Below the pieces are notes generated by a model. That model had not been told where the DNA came from. It worked only from the letters and a program-made list of their open reading frames with translations, and did not search any database. 33,311 bases of DNA from Pseudomonadota bacterium. GTDB taxonomy: Bacteria > Pseudomonadota > Alphaproteobacteria > Caulobacterales > Caulobacteraceae. Below are positions 1 through 8,345 of this stretch, piece after piece (position 1 is the stretch's first letter; every line of letters starts with the position of its first letter). The stretch spans positions 1-33,311 of the forward strand of contig JAKBBV010000031.1 of NCBI GenBank assembly GCA_021808285.1, in the 5' to 3' direction. The translations under genes were made by a program, and so were the position numbers.

Positions 1-611
1 ACGCCGAGCAGTTCGTCGTCCCAGTCCAGGGTCGCCAGATTCATCAGCATGGTGCGGCTGGCGTTCGTGACGTCGGTGACGTGTTCGCCGGTGAGACGCC
101 AGATCAGCCAGGTCTCGATGGTGCCGAACATCAGTTCGCCCCGGGCCGCCGCCGCCCGGGCCCCCTCCACATGGTCGAGCAGCCAGCGCACCTTGGGGCC
201 GGAGAAATAGGTCGCCAGGGGCAGTCCGCAGCGCGCCCGGAACAGCTCCTGCCCCTCGTCGCGACCCAGCTCAGCGACCAGATCGGCGGTGCGGGTATCC
301 TGCCAGACCACGGCGTTGGCGATGGGCTGACCGGTGCGGCGGTCCCAGATGACGGTGGTCTCGCGCTGGTTGGTGACGCCGACCGCGGCCAGATCGCGGG
401 CGGAGACGCCGGCCCGCTGCAGCGCCTCGGCGGTCACGGCCTGGACGCGATCCCAGATCTCCAGGGCGTCGTGTTCGACCCAGCCCGGCTGCGGATGAAG
501 CTGACGGTGAGGCGACTGGGCCATGGCCACGACATCGCCGGCGGCGTCGAAGATGAGACAGCGCGAAGAGGTTGTCCCCTGATCGATCGCCGCCACGTAT
601 GTCCCCGCCAT
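1..611 (-). CDS. glpK: Glycerol kinase, N-terminal part (runs off left edge)
   Basis: Phosphorylates glycerol with ATP to sn-glycerol 3-phosphate in the cytosol (FGGY kinase family). About 203 N-terminal codons are visible. The ATG at 611 opens [20 protein letters not shown], with the DQGTTSSR phosphate-binding signature at residues 10-17. Further in, the reading continues through [19 protein letters not shown] and [13 protein letters not shown], all characteristic of GlpK rather than sugar kinases. The C-terminal half is outside the window. It lies 77 nt downstream of pqiC on the same strand. The region just before the start is a run of G residues, so there is no clean purine-rich ribosome site apart from that G-run. 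A second FGGY kinase and glpD lie 16-20 kb away on the other strand, so glycerol genes are split between two sites. Confidence 0.95.
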   Translation of the reverse strand, partial: MAGTYVAAIDQGTTSSRCLIFDAAGDVVAMAQSPHRQLHPQPGWVEHDALEIWDRVQAVTAEALQRAGVSARDLAAVGVTNQRETTVIWDRRTGQPIANAVVWQDTRTADLVAELGRDEGQELFRARCGLPLATYFSGPKVRWLLDHVEGARAAAARGELMFGTIETWLIWRLTGEHVTDVTNASRTMLMNLATLDWDDELLG

Positions 612-688
612 GCCCCCCCCGTCAGTTTCCAGGCGATCTTCGATCCCTTCCTAAAGCGCCTCTGGACGGGTGGAAACCGGTTATCCGG

Positions 689-1267
689 TCAGGCGGCGGG
701 CAGGCTCTGGACGATATGGTCGGCGGCGAGCGCCAGGAGGCGCGAAATCGCCCGGGCGTCCGCCTCGGGACCCCGGCCCTGAGCGGGTGCGACAAGGCTG
801 GCCTGCCGGCTGACGGCCGCCTGACCTGGGCGGGACAGCGTCCAGTTGACCTCTGCCTGGGCGCCCCCGCGATCCACTTCGAGGCTCAGAATATCGAAGC
901 TGAGGATGGCCGCGTCCGCAGGCGTCGGCGCCGCCGAATTCACCAGCCGCCCCGCCGGAAGCCGGCGGGCGAGGTCGGTCGCCAGAGTGGCCTGGACGAG
1001 CTCTGGCAGGGGCGCGGCCCATTGGGCGAAGGCATAGGTGTGCAAGGGTCCGCGGCGCGGGGTCGCGGTGATCTCAAGGCGATCGAACTGCGGCGGCACG
1101 TGGGTTCCGCGCAGCTGAAGGCGGACGCCCGACACACCGGCCGAGGCCGACGGCGCAATCGGCTCCAGGGTGTAGAGCCGCGTATTGGGGCTGTGCAGAC
1201 AGGCCGTCTGGCAAAGGACGGCCAGACCGGCGCCCCCCGCGAGGAGGGCGGCGAGAACCCGGTTCAT
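689..1267 (-). CDS. pqiC: PqiC/YmbA-like auxiliary lipoprotein of an MCE transport system
   Basis: A 192-aa protein with an N-terminal hydrophobic export signal and a candidate lipidated Cys at residue 23 (context QTAC; the -3 residue is not the usual Leu, so the lipobox is imperfect). The mature part carries the ABC-type transport auxiliary lipoprotein signature: NTRLYTLEP near the N-terminus, then VRLQLRGTHVPPQFDR, and an alternating beta/alpha pattern ending in a helix. The family (PqiC/YmbA) anchors to the outer membrane and works with the PqiB tunnel. Its ATG overlaps the pqiB stop by four bases (ATGA), so translation is probably coupled. Role assignment rests largely on its place after pqiA and pqiB. 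Confidence 0.85.
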   Translation of the reverse strand: MNRVLAALLAGGAGLAVLCQTACLHSPNTRLYTLEPIAPSASAGVSGVRLQLRGTHVPPQFDRLEITATPRRGPLHTYAFAQWAAPLPELVQATLATDLARRLPAGRLVNSAAPTPADAAILSFDILSLEVDRGGAQAEVNWTLSRPGQAAVSRQASLVAPAQGRGPEADARAISRLLALAADHIVQSLPAA

Positions 1268-2919
1268 TGGCTCTTCCCCTGAATGAGGGCCTCCGGATGA
1301 CGCTGGATCTCGTCGGCCAGGGACCGCACAGAACGCGCCGCGTTGGTCAACTCCCGCAGGGCGTCTGGGAGGTTGGCGTCGGGATTGGCGCCCTGACCGG
1401 TCACCATCTGGTTGGCCGAGGAGGCCAGCTGGTCCATCTGGTCGGCGGCGTGACGCAGATCGGCGATCAGAGGCCCGGCCTGAGGACGCACCGAACGCAG
1501 CAATTGATCGGTCTGGTTCAGGGTATCGTCAAGGCGCGACACGCTCTCATCGATCTTGCCCGAATTGAGAAGCCGGGCCAGACGCCCCGTGATCTGGCGC
1601 GTATTATCGCCGATCTCCTGGAGCGGCAGGGCGTCGAGATGATCGAGCAGGACCGCCGTCTTGTCGCCGAGATCGGTCAGGTCTGGGCTGGCATAGCTGG
1701 GCACCTCGGCATAGGGCCCGCTGCGGCCAAGCCGGGCCGGCCCGAGGTTCGTCGGGTCCAGGGCGATGAAGGACGCGCCCACCAAGGGAGGATTCTGCTC
1801 AAGCTCGGCGCGATAGCCGCGCCGAACCAGGCCGGCCATGGCCCTGTTCATCACCGGCCCCCAATCACCGCCTCTGGGAGAGGCGACGCCCTTGAGGTGC
1901 GTCCGGAGCGGCTCGATGGCGAAGGTCACCGGCATGTCGAGACGCCCCGTGGCAGGGTCGAGCGACATCCCGACATCGGTCACCGCCCCGACCTGAACCC
2001 CGCCAAGGGTCACCGGGGCGCCCTTGGCGAGCGCGCCCACCGGCGCGGAGAAGCTCGCCCGGTACAGCACCTTGGGCCCGACGCCCTCGCCCTGGGCGTG
2101 GGTCTGATCCGGAAACAGCGTATAGACCGTTCCCGCGGCGCTGCGGGGCTGTCCGCGAAGGGCGTCCGGAGTCTCGAACGTCACCGCGCCCAGAGCCGCG
2201 GAGGGGTCGAACTGCGCGCCGATATCCGCGCCAGAGAAGGAGATCCGCAACGGCGCCACCGTCCAGAACAATGAGCCGGGCCGAACTCGGGCGTCATAGG
2301 GCGCGCGGACGAAGGCGTGGGCGCGCAGCAAGGGGCCTTCGCCCAGGTCGACGCGGGCGATCTTTCCTACCTCAATGCCCCTGTAGAGCACGTTCGAACC
2401 CGCCCGGATGGTTCCGATATTGTCCGTCTGCAGCCAGTACCAGGTTCCGCGCTCATCGGGCATCACCACCGGTCGCGCATCCAGACCGACGAAATGCCGC
2501 GCGGGCGCGCCGCCGACCCCCGCGGCCATGTCGATCGTCACCCCCGCCACGGCGGCGCGAAGCGAGGCGAGATCGGACAGATCGACGCTGGCGCCTTCCA
2601 GCCAGAAGGCCGCGGAGCTGGTCAGCGCCGGACGCACCCGGGGATCGAGGCGAACCGTCACGTCGACGCTGTGGCCGTCGTGATCCAGCGAGATGCGGCT
2701 GACATGCCCCACCTGCAGCCCGCGATAGACCACCTTGGTGTCGCCGGGCGCGGCCCCGGCCGCATCCTTGAAGACGATGGTGGCTTCGATCCGCGGATCG
2801 GCGATGGCCCGGATGGCCAGATAGGCGACGATCAGGAGCGCCGCCAGGGGCACCGCCCAGACGAGGCCCGCCCGACGGCCCAGAACAGCGCGCGCCCGGC
2901 GCGGCAGCAACCCGCTCAC
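1264..2919 (-). CDS. pqiB: PqiB, intermembrane transport protein with three MCE domains
   Basis: A 551-aa periplasm-spanning MCE protein. An N-terminal membrane anchor lies at about residues 20-38 (LVWAVPLAALLIVAYLAI). Three MCE/MlaD repeats follow, starting near residues 44, 162 and 284, each with the G-x-x-V-x-Y/L-x-G-x-x-V-G core (VVYRGLQVGHV, VLYRGIEVGKI, VTLGGVQVGAV). A C-terminal helical region at about 430-545 would form the needle/tunnel. I chose the GTG at 2919, not an upstream ATG at 2955: the GTG overlaps the pqiA stop as GTGA and has a strong AGGAGGAG Shine-Dalgarno 5 nt upstream, while the longer start would add 12 residues with no such site. Known homologues move lipids between inner and outer membranes. 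Confidence 0.92.
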   Translation of the reverse strand: MSGLLPRRARAVLGRRAGLVWAVPLAALLIVAYLAIRAIADPRIEATIVFKDAAGAAPGDTKVVYRGLQVGHVSRISLDHDGHSVDVTVRLDPRVRPALTSSAAFWLEGASVDLSDLASLRAAVAGVTIDMAAGVGGAPARHFVGLDARPVVMPDERGTWYWLQTDNIGTIRAGSNVLYRGIEVGKIARVDLGEGPLLRAHAFVRAPYDARVRPGSLFWTVAPLRISFSGADIGAQFDPSAALGAVTFETPDALRGQPRSAAGTVYTLFPDQTHAQGEGVGPKVLYRASFSAPVGALAKGAPVTLGGVQVGAVTDVGMSLDPATGRLDMPVTFAIEPLRTHLKGVASPRGGDWGPVMNRAMAGLVRRGYRAELEQNPPLVGASFIALDPTNLGPARLGRSGPYAEVPSYASPDLTDLGDKTAVLLDHLDALPLQEIGDNTRQITGRLARLLNSGKIDESVSRLDDTLNQTDQLLRSVRPQAGPLIADLRHAADQMDQLASSANQMVTGQGANPDANLPDALRELTNAARSVRSLADEIQRHPEALIQGKSQ

Positions 2920-4178
2920 GCTTCTCCTCCTCGCGGCGAAACCGCCGCATCCCACATCAGGCGCGGATCGAAGGCGCGCGCCGCCAGCATGGTCAGCACG
3001 ACCACGGCCGTAAAGGCCGCGGCGGCCGGTTCGGCGCGCCCAAAGATGTAATCGTTATATTGCATGACCGGGACGAAGGCGCCGATCACGAACGGATCGA
3101 TCATCGACCAGCGCCCGATCTCGTCGATGACGCTGAACAGGCGCGACTTCACCTTCAGGGCGCGGCGCGAGCCGGCGACGACGGAGGTCGCGCACCAGGC
3201 CATGCCGACGAGCTTGATGCAGGGGATCGCGAAGCTGGCGGTGAACACCACCAGGGCGAGGCCGCCGAGGCCCGCCGCGGCCAGATCTCGAACCCCTTCG
3301 AGAATCGTGTAGCGGGTCGGCGTGAGACCCACTGGCAGGGTGGCGATCGGATAGAGGTTGGCGGGGATGTAGAGCGCCGCACCCGCCAGGGTCAGCGCCG
3401 CCGCCCGCCGCACCGCGCCGGTCTTGCGCCGACGCAGATGCGCGCCGCAGCGGGGACAAGGCGCCCCGGACCGGGCGCCAGGCTCGACACGCCCGCAGAC
3501 ATGGCAGGCCAGGGCGGGTCCCGGACGGGGCTCCGGCGCCGAGGCGATGCTCTCCCAGACCTGCGCCGGATCGAGGGCGGCCCGTGCGGCGAGCATGAGA
3601 ACCCCGGCTCCGGCCAGAGCGAAGGCTCCTGGTCGCAGGCTCACCGAGATCGTGGCCGCCAGGCGGCTATAGGCGATCAGCAAGGCCACGAGAAAAACGT
3701 CGGTCATGGCCCAGGGCTTGAGCGCCTCCGCCAGTCGGAAGGCCGGTCCGAGCCAGGCCGGGCGTCCGCGCCGGTGCAGACGCGCGAGCACGGTCGTGAC
3801 GAGGCCGAGCCTCAGCAGCGGAAAGACCACAAGGAAGAGCAGCATCGCCAGGCCGAGCCACGGGCGCCCGTCCCGCCACATCACTCCCGGCAGGCCGGTC
3901 AGCGCGCTGGTCCGGGCGGCGCCCAGGGCCGAGGTGGTCATGAGCGGCAGAACGAGCCCTGGAACCATGAGGACCAGGGCCGCACAGCTCAGGGCGAGGC
4001 CGGCCTCCAGACTGCGCCCGCCAGTCCGCTCAAGGGCCGCGTCGCAGCGAGGGCAGAGGAACACGGCGCCCCCGCCCGGGTGTCGGGGAATCAGGGAAAT
4101 CTCGCCGCAGTCCGAACACCCGAGCGCGATCTCTCGGCCATCGGCGTTCGCGAAAGGGTCGAGCGCCAGATCGGTCAT
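2916..4178 (-). CDS. pqiA: PqiA, paraquat-inducible inner-membrane protein
   Basis: A 420-aa integral membrane protein made of two tandem PqiA domains. Each begins with a zinc-ribbon-like cysteine quartet: C21/C24 with C42/C45 in the first half, and a CHVC...CPRC pair at about residues 225-247 in the second. Each quartet is followed by four predicted membrane helices. The second half carries the family signature LYIPANLYPIATLP and, further on, IGRWSMIDPFVIG. PqiA is the inner-membrane partner of PqiB. The gene starts 24 nt after the stop of the hlyIII-family gene, so it probably shares its transcript, and it overlaps pqiB by GTGA. Full length for the family. Confidence 0.93.
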   Translation of the reverse strand: MTDLALDPFANADGREIALGCSDCGEISLIPRHPGGGAVFLCPRCDAALERTGGRSLEAGLALSCAALVLMVPGLVLPLMTTSALGAARTSALTGLPGVMWRDGRPWLGLAMLLFLVVFPLLRLGLVTTVLARLHRRGRPAWLGPAFRLAEALKPWAMTDVFLVALLIAYSRLAATISVSLRPGAFALAGAGVLMLAARAALDPAQVWESIASAPEPRPGPALACHVCGRVEPGARSGAPCPRCGAHLRRRKTGAVRRAAALTLAGAALYIPANLYPIATLPVGLTPTRYTILEGVRDLAAAGLGGLALVVFTASFAIPCIKLVGMAWCATSVVAGSRRALKVKSRLFSVIDEIGRWSMIDPFVIGAFVPVMQYNDYIFGRAEPAAAAFTAVVVLTMLAARAFDPRLMWDAAVSPRGGEA

Positions 4179-4202
4179 GTCCCCGCCCCTCGGCCCATCG
4201 CC

Positions 4203-4889
4203 TCAGCTAAGGCCGGGCGGCGGCGCGAGGACCACGCCTAGCATTATGGCCGCGTAGTGGACCCCGGCCGCCGCCACGACGAAGCCATGCCAGATGGCGC
4301 GCCGATAAGGCAGGTTGCGCCGCAGATAGACGAGGACTCCCGCCGAATAGACGAGGCCCCCGACAACGAGCAGGACCAGCGCGGCCAGGGACACGGTGGC
4401 CAAGAGCGGCTTGAGCGCGAACAGGGCGATCCAGCCGAACGCGAGGTAGAGCCCGATCCAGAGCCTCCGATCGAGGCCCGGAGCGAACAGCTTGGCCAGG
4501 GCCGCGGTCGCCGCCAAGCCCCAGACCGCTCCGGTCATGCCCAGGGCCCAGGCGCCTCGAAGGCGAAGCGTCGTGAACGGCGTGTAGGAGCCGGCGATCA
4601 TGATGAAGATGGCGGCATGGTCCAGCCGCCGCAGCCACGGCCGTGTCCTCTCGCCGGCGAAGTTATAGGCGGCCGAACAGGCGAACATCAGCATGACCGA
4701 CACGGCGTAGACGGCCAGAGCGATGGCCATTGTCGGATGATCGCGTCCGAAGGCCAGGCCCAGGAGCAGACCGCCGCCGAGCGCGGCGCTCACCAGACCC
4801 ACCGCGTGGACGACGCCATCGGCCGTCCGCTCCGACGAGCGGGGATAGTGGGGCAGAGGCGGAACGAGGGCGGCGAGCCTGGCCAGCAC
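4203..4889 (-). CDS. Hemolysin III / YqfA-like seven-helix membrane protein
   Basis: A 228-aa protein of the HlyIII/PAQR (CREST) superfamily with seven hydrophobic segments. Recognisable blocks are HAVGLVSAALGGGLLL, CSAAYNF, LDHAAIFIMIAGSYTPF and the C-terminal WHGFVVAAAGVHYA. The superfamily usually carries a metal site built from S-x-x-x-H, D-H and H-x-x-x-H elements. Here the first His position reads Asn (SAAYN) while the other ligand positions are present. The start chosen is GTG 4889, with AGGAGC 8 nt upstream; the same frame stays open far upstream, through the divergent methyltransferase gene, but that is an antisense artefact of high GC. First gene of the hlyIII-pqiABC string. Despite the name, haemolysis is not implied; the function is unproven. 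Confidence 0.85.
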   Translation of the reverse strand: MLARLAALVPPLPHYPRSSERTADGVVHAVGLVSAALGGGLLLGLAFGRDHPTMAIALAVYAVSVMLMFACSAAYNFAGERTRPWLRRLDHAAIFIMIAGSYTPFTTLRLRGAWALGMTGAVWGLAATAALAKLFAPGLDRRLWIGLYLAFGWIALFALKPLLATVSLAALVLLVVGGLVYSAGVLVYLRRNLPYRRAIWHGFVVAAAGVHYAAIMLGVVLAPPPGLS

Positions 4890-4955
4890 CGGCGGTGCTC
4901 CTGAAGTTGCGGGCAATGAGGCCCCTAAACCTAAGCCGAGCCGTGCGGCGAGACC

Positions 4956-6239
4956 ATGGCCGATCGTCCAAAGGCCCGCTCTGGTCAGCCGGGGCCGAGT
5001 CGTGGTGCTTTCGACGCCATGGTCGCCCGTTCCCCGCGCAGCTTCTATGAGTTCTTCGCCGGCGGCGGCATGGCCCGGGTCGGTCTCGGCCCCGACTGGT
5101 CCTGTCTCTTCGCCAACGACATGGACGCGAAGAAGGCCGCCGCCTATCGGGTCAATTTCGGCGAGGACGATCTGGTCGAGGGGGATATCGCGAGCCTCAC
5201 GGGCGACGACCTGCCCGGGACCGCCGATCTCGCCTGGGCCTCCTTCCCGTGCCAGGATCTCTCCCTGGCGGGTCTGGGCGGGGGCCTGGAAGGCGCGCGC
5301 TCGGGCACGGTGTTCGCCTTCTGGCGGCTGATCCGCGACCTGGCGGACGAAGGCCGGGCGCCGCGTCTGATCGCTCTGGAGAATGTCTGCGGCGCCCTCA
5401 CCTCCCGGGGCGGCGGGGACTTCGCCCGGCTCTGCCAGGCCTTTGTCGAGGCCGGCTATGGCTTCGGCGCCCTCGTCATCGATGCGCGGCGCTTCACGCC
5501 CCAGTCGCGGCCGCGGCTTTTCCTGGTCGGCGCCCGAGATGACCTGGAGCCGCCCGCGACGCTCGTCGGGGACACCCCGGAAGCGATGTTTCATCCTCCA
5601 GCCCTGACACGGGCGGTGACCGGTCTGCCCGTGGAGCTGAGACAGGCGCACCGATGGTGGCGACTGGAGCCGCCCCGCGGCCGCGGGCCGAGCTTGGCGG
5701 ATATCCTCGACCTCGACGACGCCGCCCTCGCCCGGTCCCGGTTGGGGGCCTCCCGCACGGCGCGCCTGATCGCCCTGATGTCGGAGACCCAGCGCCGCCG
5801 TCTGGCGACCTTGCAGGCGCAGGGGGGACGTCACGTCGGCGCGGTGTTTCGCCGCACACGGCGGGGCCCCGACGGGATCGCCCGACAGCGGGCCGAGGCG
5901 CGGTTCGACGGGCTGGCCGGTTGCCTGAGGACGCCCGGAGGGGGCTCCAGCCGCCAGCTCCTTCTGGAGGTGGAGGGGCCAAGGATTGACGCCAGGCGCC
6001 TGACCCCGCGCGAGACGGCGCGCCTGATGGGTCTGCCGGACTCCTATCGCCTCCCGGCCCGCGAGGCCGACGCCCTGCACCTCACCGGAGACGGCGTGGC
6101 CGCGCCCGTGGTGGCCCATCTGGCCCGGGGCTTGTTCGAGCCGCTGCTGGAGGCTGTGACCGCCGGCGATCGCGCCGTGCGGCCGCGTGATCTCGCCCCC
6201 GCCTTCGTCAGGGAGCCCTCGCCCCTCGCAGGGGCGTGA
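4956..6239 (+). CDS. DNA (cytosine-5-)-methyltransferase, solitary
   Basis: A 427-aa Dcm-type C5 methyltransferase that transfers a methyl group from S-adenosylmethionine to cytosine in DNA. The motifs are in canonical order: I FFAGGGM (33-39), IV with the catalytic Cys99 in SFPCQDLS, VI ENV (142-144), VIII QSRPRLF (183-189), IX RRLTPRETARLMGLP and X GDGVAAPVVAHLA near the C-terminus. The target-recognition region lies between VIII and IX (about 215-330), so the recognition sequence cannot be read from the protein. No restriction endonuclease or Vsr gene lies beside it, so it looks solitary. ATG 4956 is divergent from the hlyIII-family gene 66 nt away; a second ATG at 5019 is possible because motif I starts only at residue 33. 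The last codons and stop lie in a 31-bp tandem repeat. Confidence 0.93.
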   Translation: MADRPKARSGQPGPSRGAFDAMVARSPRSFYEFFAGGGMARVGLGPDWSCLFANDMDAKKAAAYRVNFGEDDLVEGDIASLTGDDLPGTADLAWASFPCQDLSLAGLGGGLEGARSGTVFAFWRLIRDLADEGRAPRLIALENVCGALTSRGGGDFARLCQAFVEAGYGFGALVIDARRFTPQSRPRLFLVGARDDLEPPATLVGDTPEAMFHPPALTRAVTGLPVELRQAHRWWRLEPPRGRGPSLADILDLDDAALARSRLGASRTARLIALMSETQRRRLATLQAQGGRHVGAVFRRTRRGPDGIARQRAEARFDGLAGCLRTPGGGSSRQLLLEVEGPRIDARRLTPRETARLMGLPDSYRLPAREADALHLTGDGVAAPVVAHLARGLFEPLLEAVTAGDRAVRPRDLAPAFVREPSPLAGA

Positions 6240-6277
6240 CTTGCGCCCCTCGCCCCTCGCAGGGGCGTGACTTGCGC
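6216..6277. repeat. 31-bp perfect tandem duplication spanning a stop codon
   Basis: Two identical 31-bp units (6216-6246 and 6247-6277), each containing the small hairpin GCCCCT-CGC-AGGGGC followed by GTGACTTGCG. The first unit encodes the last residues (SPLAGA-type end) and the TGA of the methyltransferase; the second copy lies after it and carries the same in-register TGA. It is probably a slippage duplication of a small palindromic motif. It occupies most of the 112-bp gap before the P450 gene. Confidence 0.9.
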
Positions 6278-6351
6278 AATGGGCGAAGTCTTGTTGGTAT
6301 GTGCGCAGCGTCCCCGAGCGAAGGAGGGATGCGCGAAGCCGGGAGGCGAGG

Positions 6352-7632
6352 ATGAGCGACGGATCGGTGGACTTCAAAGAGGCGGTGCGCGCCCGTATTT
6401 CCGCGGAGCCTCTGGAGAGCCTCAATCCGGCCCAGCCCGAGCTCTTCGCGAGCGACGCCTTCTGGCCGATCTTCGAGCGCCTGCGCGAGGAGGCGCCGGT
6501 CCACTACGCCGCCGAGTCCGAGGACTACGGCCCGTTCTGGTCAGTCACCCGCTACAACGACATCATGGCGGTGGACACCAACCACGAGGTGTTCTCCTCC
6601 GCCGACGGCATCACTCTGCCCAGCAAGGAGCAGGACGCCGAAACCGCCAAGCGCCCGGTGCGGCCGAGCTTCATCAGCATGGACCCGCCGCGCCACGACG
6701 CCCAGCGCAAGGCTGTCAGCCCCGTCGTCGCTCCGGGCAATCTCCAGCGGATGGAGCCGATCATCCGCGAGCGCGCCGGTCACATTCTCGACGCCCTGCC
6801 GGTGGGCGAGCGGTTCGATTGGGTCGACCTGGTGTCCAAGGAGCTGACGGCCATGACGCTGGCGACCCTGTTCGACTTCCCGTTCGAGGAGCGGCGCAGC
6901 CTGACCTACTGGTCCGACATGATGACCAACGCCCCGGGCCATGGTCCGGTGACCAGCTGGGACCAGAAGCGGACCGAGATCGACGCCTGCTTCGCCGCCT
7001 TCGACACCTTATGGAAGGACCGCGTGGACGCGGAGCCGCGGTTCGACCTCGTCTCCATGCTGGCGCACAATCCGGCGACCCGGCACATGGATATCCACGA
7101 GTATCACGGCAACGTCACGCTCCTGATCATCGGCGGCAATGACACCACGCGGAACACCATCTCCGGCTCGATCTACGCCCTCAACCGCAACCCGGCCGAG
7201 TACGCCAAGCTGCGGGAGAACCCCGCCCTGATCCCGGCCATGGTCAGCGAGACCATCCGGTGGCAGACCCCGCTGGCCCATATGCGCCGCACGGCCCTGC
7301 GCGATATCGAGCTTGGCGGCCAGAGGATCCGCGAAGGCGATCGCGTGGTCATGTGGTACGTCTCCGGAAACCGCGACGAGCGGGTGATCGCTCGCCCGGA
7401 CGCCTACGACATCAGCCGCGAGCGGCCCCGCCAGCATCTGTCGTTCGGCTTTGGCGTCCATCGCTGTGTCGGCAACCGCCTGGCGGAGCTTCAGCTCACC
7501 GTGATCTGGGAGGAAATCCTCAAGCGCTTCCCGGTGGTCGAGGTGCTGGAGGAGCCGCAGCGCACCCATTCCATCTTCGTCAAGGGCTATGAGACCCTCC
7601 CGGTCCGCATCCCCTATCGCCTGTCGGCGTGA
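6352..7632 (+). CDS. Cytochrome P450, CYP153-like (alkane/fatty-acid terminal hydroxylase type)
   Basis: A 426-aa soluble P450. Heme-binding loop HLSFGFGVHRCVGNRLAELQ with the thiolate Cys372; I-helix oxygen-activation motif GGNDTT (261-266); ExxR pair E300/R303. The combination GGNDTTRN plus FGFGVHRCVGNRLAE is typical of CYP153, a family that hydroxylates the terminal carbon of medium-chain alkanes and fatty acids; the assignment is by recollection of the family pattern, not by search. ATG 6352 is preferred to the in-frame GTG at 6301 because GGGAGGCGAGG precedes it and the family begins near here. No ferredoxin or ferredoxin reductase gene is adjacent, so electrons must come from elsewhere. 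Its TGA overlaps the next gene's GTG. Confidence 0.9.
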   Translation: MSDGSVDFKEAVRARISAEPLESLNPAQPELFASDAFWPIFERLREEAPVHYAAESEDYGPFWSVTRYNDIMAVDTNHEVFSSADGITLPSKEQDAETAKRPVRPSFISMDPPRHDAQRKAVSPVVAPGNLQRMEPIIRERAGHILDALPVGERFDWVDLVSKELTAMTLATLFDFPFEERRSLTYWSDMMTNAPGHGPVTSWDQKRTEIDACFAAFDTLWKDRVDAEPRFDLVSMLAHNPATRHMDIHEYHGNVTLLIIGGNDTTRNTISGSIYALNRNPAEYAKLRENPALIPAMVSETIRWQTPLAHMRRTALRDIELGGQRIREGDRVVMWYVSGNRDERVIARPDAYDISRERPRQHLSFGFGVHRCVGNRLAELQLTVIWEEILKRFPVVEVLEEPQRTHSIFVKGYETLPVRIPYRLSA

Positions 7633-8306
7633 GCGGGGCGAGACGCCGCGTCGCGCTGTCGTGGAGCGGCGGCAAGGACAGCGCTCTGGCGCTCCAGGCG
7701 CTGCGAGAGGATCCGACCGTCGAGGTCTGCGCCCTCCTGACCACGCTCACGGCGGACTATGACCGCATCAGCATGCACGGCGTGCGTCGGGAGCTGCTGG
7801 AGGCGCAGGCGCGCAGCCTGGAATTGCCGCTCTGGCCGTGCCTGATCCCGGCCCAGGCTTCGAACGCCATCTATGAGGCGGCCATGGGCGAGGTCTTCGA
7901 CCGCTGCCGCGGCGAGGGCGTGTTCGAGATCGCCTTCGGCGACCTCTTCCTGCAGGACATCCGCGCCTATCGCGATCGCCTGGTCGCCCGCCACGGCCTC
8001 ACGGCGCTCTATCCGGTCTGGGGCGCGGATACCGTTGCGACCTATGCGCGCTTTCTCGATCTCGGCTTCAGGGCGGTGATCGTCTGCGTCGATCCCGATC
8101 AGCTCGACCCGGCGTTCCTGGGCCGCAGTCTGGACGCCGAGCTTCTGGCGGACCTGCCCAAGGGCGTCGACCCGTGTGGCGAAAACGGGGAGTTTCACTC
8201 CTTCGTCCATGACGGACCTCCGTTCACGCGACCGGTGGGCATTTGCCTCGGCGACGTGGTATGCCGAGGGGGATTCTGGTTCCGTGACCTGACCCCCGCC
8301 GCCTGA
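7629..8306 (+). CDS. Dph6-like PP-loop ATP pyrophosphatase (COG2102)
   Basis: A 225-aa adenine-nucleotide alpha-hydrolase. The PP-loop SWSGGKDSALAL (about residues 11-22) binds ATP; GVRRELLEAQA and FGDLFLQDIRAYR are further family blocks, and the C-terminus carries CGENGEFHSFVHDGPPF, a hallmark of the Dph6/diphthine-ammonia-ligase family. Bacteria do not make diphthamide, so the eukaryotic/archaeal reaction cannot be the role here; an ATP-dependent amidation of another substrate is the safest reading. The GTG start overlaps the P450 stop (GTGA). It is followed by a DUF6580 membrane protein and a BtuF-like protein, suggesting a corrinoid-related job (inference from context). Confidence 0.88.
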   Translation: MSGARRRVALSWSGGKDSALALQALREDPTVEVCALLTTLTADYDRISMHGVRRELLEAQARSLELPLWPCLIPAQASNAIYEAAMGEVFDRCRGEGVFEIAFGDLFLQDIRAYRDRLVARHGLTALYPVWGADTVATYARFLDLGFRAVIVCVDPDQLDPAFLGRSLDAELLADLPKGVDPCGENGEFHSFVHDGPPFTRPVGICLGDVVCRGGFWFRDLTPAA

Positions 8307-8345
8307 GCGTGCGGCGGGCGGCGTCTGGAGATGAAAGGGAAGAGG

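Noticed and set aside
676-689. ACCGG-TTAT-CCGGT hairpin just after the pqiC stop as a terminator
   Set aside because: Five-base stem without a T-run; too weak to call, and read-through into glpK is equally likely.
4890-6425. Minus-strand open frame continuing the hlyIII-family gene far upstream through the methyltransferase gene
   Set aside because: The sequence is antisense to a methyltransferase with all motifs intact, and is Arg/Gly/Pro-rich nonsense. The GTG at 4889 with a good ribosome site explains the real start.
6240-8345. Cobalamin riboswitch ahead of the presumed B12-related genes
   Set aside because: No B12-box-like sequence was found in the gap before the P450 or the Dph6-like gene, and the gaps between the three genes are too short.
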